This document shows positions 21,319 to 31,867 of a stretch of 64,000 nucleotides of DNA, piece after piece. A program made the position numbers and the translations under genes. This DNA is from Leucosporidium creatinivorum. Lineage: Eukaryota; Basidiomycota; Microbotryomycetes; Leucosporidiales; Leucosporidiaceae. The stretch lies in NCBI GenBank assembly GCA_001600635.1, contig BCKL01000004.1:1078904-1142903 (forward strand), written 5' to 3'. The notes below the pieces were generated by a model that made no database searches, had not been told where the DNA came from, and saw nothing but the letters and a program-made list of their open reading frames with translations. The first letter of the stretch is position 1. The number at the start of each line of letters is the position of its first letter.

Positions 21319-22539
21319 CTTGTAGGGTGTCGAGGGAAGGCGAGGTCGAGCTGAGGAGGGTCGCACAAGCGAGGAGGGGGGTCAGTACTAGTCTGGAGAG
21401 CTGTAGCGGGTCAGAGGGGGCTAAAGAGCTCGCCTGAGGGGTGTAGGATAGTTGTTGGAGCAGTCTGAAGTCGGTTAGGCGAAGTGAGCGTAGTGGCAGG
21501 AGGAGAAGAGACAATCTCGACTTTGCAGCCGACTCGGACTTGTGCGAGTTGGTTTCTTCTTGCTGTGCTGTAGCTTGATAGCAAATCGTGAACAGCTCTA
21601 GAAGCTCTTGACACATTTTCCGATAGCTCATTAGGCTTCGATACCCCTCGCATGCTCTCCTCGCTGAACAAGAGCTCGACCGAGCCGAGAGCAATCGGCG
21701 ACGAGCAGTTGATCCGTCGCTGTACTCGCTAGTAGCCAGTTTCGAGACCTCGAGGTGTCTGCTTTCACTTCACAGGTCACATCTTTAGCTTCAGATGTCG
21801 TCCAAGCGGCTCAAGAGTGAGCAAGGTGCAGAGATCTCTCATCGCCGAATTTCAAATCGAGTGCAAGCTGCTTGCGCTCCTTACAGTGTACAACAGAGTG
21901 TTGTTGACTCTGCGCAGTGGGTATTCAAATACATAAAGGACCGCTCCAGGCCAAGACGAGTGCAGAGGGGCACCTGTCAGCGGCGAATGGCATCGCCGAG
22001 AGAAGAGAACTTGAAGCTGCGCCGAGCCCTGTATTCTGCTAGANTACGCCCGGGCCGAGAAGGTTGACTGGTCGGAGTAGTACCTCGAAGCGCCGGAGGA
22101 GCTGCTACGCTTTTCGTGGGCTCTCGAGGAGGTCAGGCTGTTGGAGATTCGCTCACAACCTTCGCCGAGCTCCGTCTGCATCACCAGGCTCGGCTGGTTC
22201 GGCTGCTGAGGTCCTAAGCCGCTGTGCTGGGCATGTCTTGAAGTAGCCTACTCATCTACAGCGAATCAGAACTAGAACTAGACCTCGTCTGCCCCCTCGC
22301 CTCGGCGCTGCGAGTCTATAGAAGTCAGCGAGCAGGCTCGGTCGACTCTTGGCCTCTGACCACTTTCTGCTTCTTTGCCTCGAGTGCTCGAGTGCACAAG
22401 TGACTCTCACCTNCTCCATCCACACCTACAGCACCTTCCTCACTCGACTACAGCTCCACTTGATCAGCAGCTCGNNGCTCAACNCCTNCCTCCCCTCCCC
22501 CGCTCGCTTCCGCGCCGANGNNNAAGCTCGAACAGCGCG
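21319..22539. other. Divergent intergenic region with ambiguous bases
   Basis: 1.2 kb between divergent genes, with N at about 22044, 22413 and scattered from 22475 on. A short open frame from 21795 (MSSKRLKSEQGAEISHRRIS) has no recognised relatives and no clear splice structure. Promoters of both flanking genes must lie here. Confidence 0.5.
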
Positions 22540-24382
22540 ATGGAAGCTNTCGGNAGAGCGTCCAGTACGCCTACACGCCTCAGCAGCNACNCGAAGCTNG
22601 CAGTGAAGGNCCAGCAGGCGAGCAACGAGGTGGAAGGTGAGTCGTTGGACATCGCGCGGAGACGAGCTCGCTGATCTCACTCTCGCTGACCACTCCACAG
22701 ATCTCGAGGATACACCAAACCAGCGCGACTGGCAACCCTCATCTCCCCACTCGTCGCCTACCGCCCCACCACGCCCTGCTTCGAGGTCGGCTCGCTTCCC
22801 CGTCGCACCGCTTCCCTCTACCACCCCTTCGCAATCTCGCTCTTCCAGTGGATGTGCCAGTGTACTAAAGAGGGGTCTTAGAGTCTCGTCCCAGCATCCC
22901 AGGAGGATGGAGCGCGAGAAGGACGCCACGACGGCGGACGAGACGAAGAGCCATCGCCGAGGCCTACCCAAGCTCCTTCAAGCTCTTCGCCCCAAGTCGA
23001 AACGCCACCAGTCCAAGACGAGTAGCGATCGTAGTCGCTCTTCGACCCTCACATCCTCCATTTTGACCCCTACGACGCGTCAATTTCACTCCGTGTCCGC
23101 CAATCTGCCATCGCCGACGCCAAAACCCTTCGCCTCTACGTCTGCCGCCACCTCTTGCTTCTCTTCACCTCTTCCAGCTCAATCCAAGAGACCTCGCGCA
23201 CAGCCTCGCCCACCTCTCGCCGACTCCCATTCGATACCGAGCCCGCACGAACAGCGATGGTCCTCGCCGACGAGCTCGGACAGCTGGCGAGGCGATCTAG
23301 TAGGGATGGGTCGCCACCAGGAGGAGTCCTTCGTCAGCTCCCTCGAGGAGTACCGCTTTCCTCCTCTACCTCAACAGCAGCAAGCTATTCTGCAGCCCAC
23401 GCCTCAAACCCCTCGACTCCCGCCAGCTCAAGCGCTCCCAATCCCCATCTCGCCTTTGGTCCTCCCTTCACCTCACTCGCCCATCTCTCATCTCACAAGA
23501 CTCCCTCAAGTCAACGTCGATGAGCACCAGGACGAGATCAGCTCGCTCGAAGCCCCCACATCCTTTGTTCGAGCCGGTCGGCGTAGAGACAGCTTCACCT
23601 CCTTCTCTCAGTCGTCGCTCTCGCTCTACGACACCCTCTCCCCTCTGCCAGGGCCATCCCACTGGAGTACTACCGATTCTTCGGGATCTTCGTCCGGCGA
23701 TTCTCGTCGACCTTCGCTCGCGCCGACCGAGGAGGAGAGGTGCATCGCGACGGGCGTCAATCCTCCTGCTCCCGTCCTCACCTCCACGTTTAGCGACTGG
23801 ACGCTCAGCACACACCACTCCTCTCTCCTCTCACACCCCCTCAGCAACCCCTTCAACCCGTCAAGCCTTAGCGACAGCCGTCGCAGCTCGGCAATGGAGC
23901 ACCTCGGCGACTCTCCGCCTCCCTCTCCCCTTCCTCAAGCTCCGGCTACTCGTACCATGGCTGTGCAGACCGACCCTTCCTCCTGTACCGACTGCGAGGC
24001 CTTCCACTCTTCCTCCTGGGGAGACGAGGAGACGACCCGAGGACCTCGACTCGGCGGAGGGCGCTGGTCGACGAGCCGAGGAGGCGCCGAGACGACCAAC
24101 AACGACGGCGGAGGCGAGGAGTTGAGCATCCGAGAAGCGCTTGCTGCGTTTGAGGATGGGTGTGCGAGAGCCGAGTTGAGGAGGAGGCTGTTGGAGGCGG
24201 GTCTGGATGGCAAGGGAGGCTGGCGAGGAGGAGGAGGGAACCGAGGCTCGCAGTCGCCGCTTCGTGGGCACGAGGAGATGGATCAGGAGGCGAGGGAGGA
24301 GAGGATGAGACTGATGGAGGACGAGACCGAGTGGAGGATCGAGTCTTTCCAGAGCGCGGGCGATATCATCGCTCGGCTTTGA
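22540..24382 (+). CDS. Hypothetical disordered Ser/Pro-rich protein
   Basis: Not recognised. Exon 1 (from the ATG at 22540, with several N) ends QQASNEVE and splices to DLEDTPNQRDWQPSSPHSSP; the rest is one long exon. The protein is rich in Ser, Pro and Arg with no visible fold for about 480 residues. A basic patch, RGLPKLLQALRPKSKRHQSK, lies near residue 110. The C-terminal 100 residues look more ordered and charged: ELSIREALAAFEDGCARAEL, EMDQEAREERMRLMEDETEW and RIESFQSAGDIIARL. TMAVQTDPSSCTDCEAF holds a possible C-x2-C pair. The frame is open for 1.7 kb and codon use matches its neighbours, supporting a real gene. The exact start is uncertain because of the N bases. Confidence 0.6.
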
Positions 24383-24946
24383 GCTTCGGCGAGGGCTTGA
24401 AGGTGCCATTTTTAGTGCATCGGGTGGCTCATCGGGGCGAGGGAGCGGTATACAGGGCTCGATAGCTTGTAACGAAGTACATCTGCTAGCCACCTTTCCA
24501 GCTGCTGCTCAAGTGTATGCTCGGATTATCGTGAGCATACACTCTCTTCGGCGATCCTACCCAGGCCACTTCTCCTGCGCAAACTGTACCTCTGTAGTTT
24601 TTCATTCGCCTTCCCACCAGTTTACATTTCTCACCTACAACTCCCTTCGATCTGGCCCTCCCGCCTCTTTCCTGCGGCTTTTGCTGCTCATCAGTCCTTC
24701 ATCTCGCCAAAGAGGGGAAGCCTTCCACCTTGCACTCTGACCATATCGCCCTTCGCACTCGATTTTCTCGCAAACTCGCGCCCTACTACAGCACCTGCAC
24801 CACGGTGCACCCTGGCGACCGACTGCACCAACTCCGCCGAGCCCAGCTCGCAGAGGACGCAAGATCAAGCAGAAACCCGCCCGCAAGATCAAAGACGAGC
24901 ACAGAGAAGGAAGCAGCAATCCAACCAGTCCACTTCGCTCTACGCG
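24383..24946. promoter_or_regulatory. Upstream region of FRQ-like gene
   Basis: 564 bp upstream of the FRQ-like start. An exact 10-bp direct repeat, GCAAGATCAA, occurs at 24859-24868 and 24883-24892, spaced 24 bp start to start and about 55-90 bp before the ATG. GATC-containing pairs are a feature of white-collar light-response elements in Neurospora, but calling this one is speculative. Confidence 0.35.
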
Positions 24947-27900
24947 ATGGACTCTGCACCGAGTGCGAGTGCGGCCCTACTTCGCCGCAGAAGCGATGGA
25001 GATCCTCCCATGCCAGAAGCGGGAGCCTCGTCGTCGACCACATTGGAGCTGAATCGACTCGACCGCGCTGGAACGTATCCTCCTGGACCTAGTCGACTAC
25101 GAGGTGCTGCACCGTACCCCGTCTCATCTCCCGTCGGCGCTCCCATCCCCCTTCGCCGACCCTCCGCCACTCCTTCCTCCATCGCCTATTCGACCTGGGA
25201 CGCTCGTCTTTCGCCCATCGACCCTCCCGACCAGGGGAAAGGCTGCATAGATGACGCTGGAACCCCCGTCGACTCGCTGTCGCCCGTCGCAACCGGTTCC
25301 ATCCCCTCCTCCGCCGTTTCGCCGAGGGAGCTCTCGGACGAGGCGCCCATTCGCATTCGGCGCGTAGGCGCGCTCGGTATTAGTGTGGGATCGGATTCAG
25401 AAGATGGAGATGTCAGCGTCCACCCTTCGAGTACCAGCGAGAGGCCTCGGAAACGGGGTCGATTCGAGGTCGATCGGAACCGAAGCTCCATCAGCAGCGA
25501 CGAGCTGGACTTTGGTGACGATGCAGACGAGGAGAGCGCGGCAGGCGGCAGAAGAGGAGGGAAGAGCAGGAGAAGGGGCCAGGGAGTGGCAGAGGGACAG
25601 TTCAGATCCATCGTCGACGACTTGACCCGAGAGAGTGAGTCCGATCTCGTTCGCTCCTGTTCTATCCTCGAGTTTTCGCTGAATTTCTTCTCTCTGCATC
25701 GTGACAGACCAAGCTCTCAAGGCTCAACTGAGGCAGTACGAGATCAGTCAGCTGCCGCAAGAGGTCAAGAAGGAGCGGGTGCTCGAGGTGCGATACTTCG
25801 GCGGGCTGGCAAGGTTCGTTCTTGCCGTTCTTACTCGCTTTGCGGAGAGAGGACTGACCGTTCTTTACACAGTGATCGCGAGCAAGAGCTGTCGGACCTA
25901 CTCGCTCGATACGTGCAGCGTCTACCCCCCTCGGCATCGACCATCGTCGACTCGGCCGACTCCCATCCTCCTCCTTCGACGTCTTCTTCGCACGCCGACT
26001 CGCCACCACATTTACTACCGCCTTCCCTCCAAGAAGCCCTGCGTTCACCAAGCAACTCGCCCCCTCCTCCCATCATCCCCGAGCGACCTGTCGTCCGCCA
26101 GCGCCGAAAGCGCAACGAGCGTGAGATGCTCGCCGGACCCAGCAACTCCGGTGTAGAGCCACAGTCTCTTACCGGTACTGGATCCGGACTGCACGTCGAG
26201 GACTCTGGGAGGAAGTCAAAACGAGCCCGGCTGGATCCATCACCGATCCCCTCCTCGCCGGCACACCTCGAGGCCAAGGACGAGCCGAGGGCCAAAGAGC
26301 TCATCGCGGTACTCGAGAAGCTCTTCGAGGACTCGATCGACCTGCCTTTCGAGGCGCCTCGCTCGCGTAAGCCCACGCTGGCGTCGCAGAACGGCACCAA
26401 CGAGGCGTACCTCGGTCATCTCCTCGAGAACGACGACCTCTCCGGCGGCTGGACCTTCCTCAACCTCGTCTGCACCATGGCTCAGATCCATCGCTTCAGC
26501 GTCACCATCCCCTTCGTTCGCTCCGCCGTCATCTCGTACTCGTCCAAGCTGGAAATCTCGCCCGACGGCAAGAAGATCCGCTGGGTCGGTCCTAGTCCAC
26601 AACACTCGCCCGCCTATGGACGCAAGCACGACTCGGACCCCCCTCCCCTTACTCGAGCGCCGTCGAGCACCCGATCGAGCTCCACTTCCGGCCTCACCAC
26701 CTCGTCGTATGAAAGCGCGACTCGCGTAAGCGGCTCGGGAGAAGGGTCGGCCGAGGCGTCTACCACCGCCACTTCCGTCGCTCCTCACCCCTCCGACATC
26801 CTCCATAAAGCCAGGCTCGCCCCTACACCTCTCCAGCCCCGAGCGTCAGCCGCTTCGAGTTCGGCACCGGTCAGCGGGGCCGTCACCGAGAGCACATCGA
26901 ACACGTCCGAGGTCGTCAGCAAAGCATCAACACCTACGGAGCCTTGGGCGCACCGCTACGTGCCCTGTCCTTACCGATCTCGAGACGGAGCGGTTTCGCC
27001 TTGGCCGAGCACGCCGGACGATCCGTTGTCGACTGAGGACGAGCAAGGATCGACCTCAACGGGCATGCTCGTCTTCTACGCGGACGCTGGTTTCTGCTCC
27101 GACTTCTCCAAGTGCCGCCCTTCCGCCTCAGCCTTCCCAGGTCGCCCATCTCCCCTCAAGCTACTCGGCGCTTCGACAACGACTGAAGCCCAGGACGAGG
27201 ACGAACGCTCTCCTCCTTCCCCTGCCATCACTTCACTGGACTCGGTAGATGACCTCGCCGTTATCTACGGAGAGCAAGGAACCGTCATGCACCCGACGTC
27301 GTCGTCCTCGGCCGACTCGCCAATCGCTCAAGCCGAGGAGGTCCAGGACATCGATAGCTTCCGCACGGCCACCGGAATGACGGATACGACCATGGCCGAC
27401 CTCTTCATGATCATCGTCTCAACTCGCCTCTCAGTCTCGCCTCTCGTCTCGAGCGACGCCAGCTCGGAGCGCAACGCCGCCTCGGCATTCGACTCGACGG
27501 ATCTCGCCGCCTTCCCAGCCAAGCAAAGTCGCTTGCAACAGTCCATCGTTTCCTCCGACGTCGTCTACCACAGTCCTCGCGTCACGCCTCGCCGTCCGAT
27601 CCTCCTCCACACCCTCTCGAGCGATGATGGGACCCTCGCGTCAGAGTCGACTTCCTCCTCCGACTCTCCGAAGCTGGTAAGTGTTACATTCTCCAACCTT
27701 AGGACTATTGCTAACCTCTCATATACCTCTACAGCGCTCACTCCTCCAGCAACGCCCTCCCTCGCCCGACTACCTCCTCTCCCTCTCCCTCCCCTTCTTC
27801 TCCTGGGCACCTCGCGAGACGGGCACAGCCTACCGCTGGAGCGGCGCCGACAAGGAGTACGCCAACTCGGACTCGGTCGCTGGCTCGGGAAATCGTGCAG

Positions 27901-28052
27901 GAGCTGGAGCAGGAGCGCCGAGGCCGAAGACGGGGAACCGCCTCTCGCCCGACTCGGGCAACATGGGCGAGCGTGACATGTCGGTCGCCCCTGCTAGTAG
28001 TGAGGACCTGGCACCGATTGACCTCGATGATAGCTTCGTTGTAGCTTTGTAG
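24947..28052 (+). CDS. FRQ: FREQUENCY (FRQ)-like circadian clock protein
   Basis: Four exons (24947-25634, 25708-25813, 25873-27676, 27735-28052) encode 971 residues, close to Neurospora FRQ (989). FRQ is the negative element of the fungal clock: it dimerises by an N-terminal coiled coil, binds FRH and casein kinase 1, and represses the White Collar complex. Seen here: nuclear-localisation-like SERPRKRGRFEVDRNR (about 160), and a coiled coil NQALKAQLRQYEISQLPQEV to SDREQELSDLLARYVQRLPP (230-290). Next is RAKELIAVLEKLFED. The hallmark block (about 450-500) reads GGWTFLNLVCTMAQIHRFSV, TIPFVRSAVISYSSKLEISP, DGKKIRWVGPS, against the FRQ pattern GWxYLNLLCxLAQLH...DGRKIRWRG. GMLVFYADAGFCSDFSKC (about 660) matches a second FRQ block. 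Near the C-terminus are MADLFMIIVSTR, YLLSLSLPFFSWAPRETGTA and a Ser/Asp-rich end. Neither FRH nor WC-1 is in this window. Confidence 0.9.
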
Positions 28053-28562
28053 TTGCTCGGGGATGGGACGAGTTGGGGAGGAGGTCGGGGCAGCGGAGAT
28101 GGATATGCGCTCCGTTTTGTTACCTTTGCCGTACACAGTGTAGCTTATCACATGTTGTTAGTAATAGTACGAGTATCAACGCACTGGCACTGGCCATCGG
28201 CGAGCCTGTGCCATAGAGAAGGTTCGCCGAGCTCTGCAAGCCAGCGCCGAGCTGTCGAGGAGACGTTCTGAAGAGCTCAAAAGTCAACAGGTTCACCTAT
28301 AAGACCCCTTGCATAAGCACAGCAAATCTCACCGCCCTCAGCAAGCTACACATCCGAGCTCGGCGCTTCGACTCGGCGCCGAAGCTGGAGACCCGAAAGC
28401 TGCTGAGCCAGGGGAAGAGTTTTGATCGAGCAGCAGAGCTGTCGGAGCGACTGAAAGTAATCTGCTACTACTTCGGAATCGACGAGCGAAGATGCTACAC
28501 CAGGCCGGAGCGCCTTCCTCGCTTCTTGTTTTCTTGCCTCTCGCTGCTTCCCGCAACGAATA
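28053..28562. other. Intergenic between FRQ-like gene and MRM2
   Basis: 510 bp: FRQ-like 3' UTR, the MRM2 promoter and its 5' UTR. Contains one TCGGCGCCGA palindrome (28373-28382). The only nearby ATG, at 28492, opens a 24-codon frame ending at the TAA that overlaps the first base of the split MRM2 start codon; it could act as an upstream ORF. Confidence 0.55.
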
Positions 28563-29566
28563 AGTGAGTCGAGACGCGCCAGAGCACCGCAAAGTACAGT
28601 CTAATCTCTCGGTACTTCTTCACAGTGTCTCGCCTCTCTACGGCATCCCCTCGCCGCCTCGTCGCCTCTTCCGCTCCCTCCTCCTGGTCCCTCTCCTGCA
28701 CACCATCATTCACCTTCCACCGCAATGCCTCCTCCCGCTCCGGCTCATCCTCTCAATGGCTCCAACGCCAACGTCAAGACCCCTTCGTCCGAGCTCGCGC
28801 TTCCGGAGAGCTGGATCCCTCCGCCCCTGCCGATGCCTCCTCGCACTTCGTCTCCCGCTCCGCCTTCAAGCTGGTCGAGCTGCAACAAAAGTCACGAGGA
28901 ACCCTCATCCGACCGGGGATGTGCATCGTGGATCTGGGAGCAGCGCCGGGAGGATGGGTGCAGGCGGCAGCGAGGGAGCTGGCGGTTCGCGCTGCGAAGG
29001 GGAAACGCAAGGGAGACGGCGTGATTGTGGGAGTCGACTTGCTTCCGCTGAGCTCCGAAGTCTCCTCAATGCCGGGCGTCTCCTTCGTACGCGGCGACTT
29101 CCTGGATCCAGTCATTCAAGCGCAGGTGGTCGCTGCTCTCGCCGAAGCTCGAGGAGGGAAGGCAAGAGCTCAAGTGGACCTCGTACTCTCAGACATGCTC
29201 GCAAACCTCTCTGGAAACCCCTTCCGCGACGGTCAGCTTTCCATCGACCTCTGTGAAGCAGCACTCGCCTTCGCCTTGGACAACCTCGCGCGGAGCAAGC
29301 CTCTCTCCGCCGACTCGCCGACTACCAAGGGGAAGAAGAAGCGTGGACCGTCACTCGTGATGAAGTGCTTGCAGTCCTCGGTCTCTCCGGCGTTCCAGGA
29401 CCTCCTCAAGGAGCATTTCGAGGGCGTCGCTTGGTCAAAGCCGAGCTCGAGTCGGCCGGAGAGTAGGGAAGGCTATTGGGTGTGCAGTGGGCTGAAGGCG
29501 CAGAAGGGAAGAGGCCAAGATAGTTGGGAGGGTGAAGAGGCCGAAGGAGATGGAATCTACTTCTGA
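28563..29566 (+). CDS. MRM2: Mitochondrial 2'-O-ribose rRNA methyltransferase MRM2 (FtsJ/RrmJ family)
   Basis: A SAM-dependent enzyme that methylates a uridine in the large mitochondrial rRNA. The start codon appears split: A28563, then an intron (28564-28625, GTGAGT to CACAG), then TG at 28626, giving MSRLSTASPRRLVASSAPSS. No other ATG lies in frame before the conserved core. The N-terminus is Arg/Ser-rich, as for a mitochondrial presequence. The core has FVSRSAFKLVELQQKSRGTL (first catalytic Lys), IVDLGAAPGGWVQAAARELA (SAM motif I), VIVGVDLLPL, FVRGDFLDP, VDLVLSDMLANLSGNPFRDG (catalytic Asp), SLVMKCLQ (second Lys) and SREGYWVCSG (Glu), completing the K-D-K-E tetrad. It ends EGDGIYF. Length of 313 residues fits the family. 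Confidence 0.93.
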
Positions 29567-29732
29567 GCATGCTCGCCGAATCACTTCAAGCGCCGAGCCC
29601 GACGAAAGCGAGTGACAAAGGGTATCATTGCGCAAACCAGATGCGATGCGACGAAGGGGGGGTATCTATACATGGTTAAAGCCGTAGTGTCACAATGGGA
29701 GCCTCTCCCCCCTGCTAAGCCCCAGACACACT

Positions 29733-31677
29733 CTACCGGAACGGCGCCTCTCTCGTCCGTCGATAAGGCAGGTCTATGTGGAAGCCTCGTACCCACGAAT
29801 AACAGACGACCGACTCTGGCGGCTTCAGTGGCTCCCAGTCGATGATGGAGGATGGAGATTGCGAGTTGAGCTCGCTGCGCCGAGTGAGGTCGACGAGGGA
29901 AGGGTGGTTGTAGACGTCCTGGGCGTAGCTGACGTGCACCGAAGGGACGATCTGCGAAGTACTACGTTAGCTCAGCTATCGGCAAGCATGAAACTGCAAA
30001 CTCACCATCCACCGATTCAGTCCTTGCGCCCAAAAGTCCCGAGCAAGAGTCTTGCACTCGGAGGCGGCTGCGAAGGAGAGCAGAGATCAGCTCTGAGTGC
30101 TGGGAGGACGAGCGTAGAGACTCACCACACTGTCCTGGTTCATTAAAAGTGCTGCGGAAGAGCGTTGCGGGGCCGTTGACGCCGCGGAAAGGTGCAGCGG
30201 GCAGAGCGAGCATGCCGTTCCAGCAGGAGTCTGCGGCGAAAGGAAGCATCAGCGATGCTCCTCAGCTCGGGGAGGCAAGCTGGACTCACAAACTGGTACA
30301 GGAAGACCTTGCGCGAAGATGTGGCGAGATGCTTCGGAGCCAGGTTGGTCGAAGAGCTCGTCGATGCCGTCCCTCGTCTCGGCGAGCGTGTCGAACCTCG
30401 ACCGGAGCATGTCTCCGGTGATGGTGCGGCTGACCCCTGTTCACCGTAAGACAAAGGAACGGTCAGCTCTATTCTCGAGCGCGTACAGACCAGCCGAGCG
30501 AGAGAAACGTACAGTTGTCGTAGAACTTGACGCTCTTGAAGCCCAACCAGCCGAACCAGGATTGCGTGGCGCGCCAATCCATCGCACACGCTGCATGAGC
30601 GTTCTGCTTCTTGCGCTGGTATAGCAGCTCCAGCGCGTCTCGGGGGCAAACGAAGACGTCGTTGATGAACACGACCTCCTCGTAGCTCCGTTTCCGGCCA
30701 TCCTCACCGCCGAGGGTTCCGTTGACGGGGGCGAGGGCATAGTTGCGGTAGACCGAGAGCTGAGCGATCCTGTCGACCTTCTTCCAGTCCGTCTTGCGAG
30801 AATCCGAGACGACGGTGTGCGAGATGCCGGCGCTGGTGAGGGCTGCCGCGAAATGAGCGAGGGCGAGGGTGGTGTTGTCGGTCGAGCCGTTCTCAAAGAT
30901 GGAGATGTGACTGTTGTTGGTGCCGAGGAAGTGGGAGAGATCGAGGAGGGTTCGGGCGAGGGTCGGGAGAACGGCTTGGTTGTTGTAGAGGTTGAGCGCA
31001 AAGAAGTAGGGTCCTCCGGAGGGTAGCGCGGCGTACTTGGTTTCCTCTGCAGCCGTCCATGCACAGCTGAGCGTCGAAGGCGGCGCCGAGAGCTCCAGCA
31101 GCCGCTTGTCGAGGTGCGTCTGCACGGCCGCTCGCGACGGCTTCTCCGCGAGGCCGAATGGCTGTACCCTAGTCTCGACCGCTTCACCTTTGGGGATGAG
31201 AGGGTTGGCGAATACGGCGTGTGCGTAGGCGTCGTGTCGGAGAAGGAGGAACTTGACCAGCCAGTAGCCTACAAAGACAGCGAGGGCGAGTCCCAGCAGC
31301 AGCGCGAGGTGGACGGTCGAGCGAAGGAGGCCAGCGTATCGCGAGGAGCGGTAATGACTGGTATTCTTGCTGCTCCTCCGCCTTGCATGCGATTCCAAGT
31401 CCTCCTCGTAGGTGTAGCCGTCGCGATTCGTCGACAGCGAGGGCCTGGAGGCGGCAGAGTCGAGAGAGGCCTTGCGCACGAGAACGTCCAATTCGTCGCC
31501 GTCGTCCAGTGAGGAGCGAGATCCATAATCTGCACTGGAGCGCATCCTGCCCGCTTGCGACGCGAGGGAGAGTCGGCGGCGTGAACGAGAAACTTGAGGC
31601 GAGAGCGAACCCGTGAGGGCAATCTGGGGCGCGGGGGGAGCGCTGGCCAGGGAGTCCATTTTGGGCTCGTTCACCAT
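29733..31677 (-). CDS. GT69 glycosyltransferase, CMT1/CAP59-like alpha-1,3-mannosyltransferase
   Basis: A type II Golgi membrane enzyme of the family that includes Cryptococcus Cmt1 and Cap59. About 115 cytosolic residues (Ser/Arg-rich, MVNEPKMDSLASAPPAPQIA onward) precede a transmembrane segment, STVHLALLLGLALAVFVGYW. The lumenal domain has GPYFFALNLYNNQAVLPTLA, FLGTNNSHISIFENGSTDNT, VSDSRKTDWKKVDRIAQLSV, VVFINDVFVCPRDALELLYQ, ACAMDWRATQSWFGW and FYDNWVSRTITGDMLR. Later exons give GLPVPVYSCWNGMLALPAAP, SECKTLARDFWAQGLNRWMI and VPSVHVSYAQDVYNHPSLVD. The IFENGSTDNT and FINDVFVCP motifs are family hallmarks. The acceptor and product are unknown here; relatives build cell-surface or capsule mannans. 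It converges on MRM2. Confidence 0.93.
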
Positions 31678-31867
31678 TGTGGTACACGTCTACCGACACG
31701 TCGAGCACAGCATGGTAGACCTCCAAGCTCGCACCAGAGTCGCAAAGAGAAACAAGAAACGATCGCTATTGCACGAAAGCCGAGGGTGCCCCTCCTCTCA
31801 AGATCAACCTCGGCCTTCTCGTCAGCCTTCTGCCGTGACTATCCACCATCGAGGTATCGCCTTATCT

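Noticed and set aside
20083-21366. Upstream ATG at 21366 as the start of the zinc-finger gene
   Set aside because: Possible, but the added 16 residues show no conservation signal; the ATG at 21318 is simpler. Ambiguous bases prevent a firm choice.
21795-22067. Open frame starting MSSKRLKSEQGAEISHRRIS between two divergent genes
   Set aside because: No recognisable relatives, contains an ambiguous base, and no convincing splice signals; probably 5' flanking DNA.
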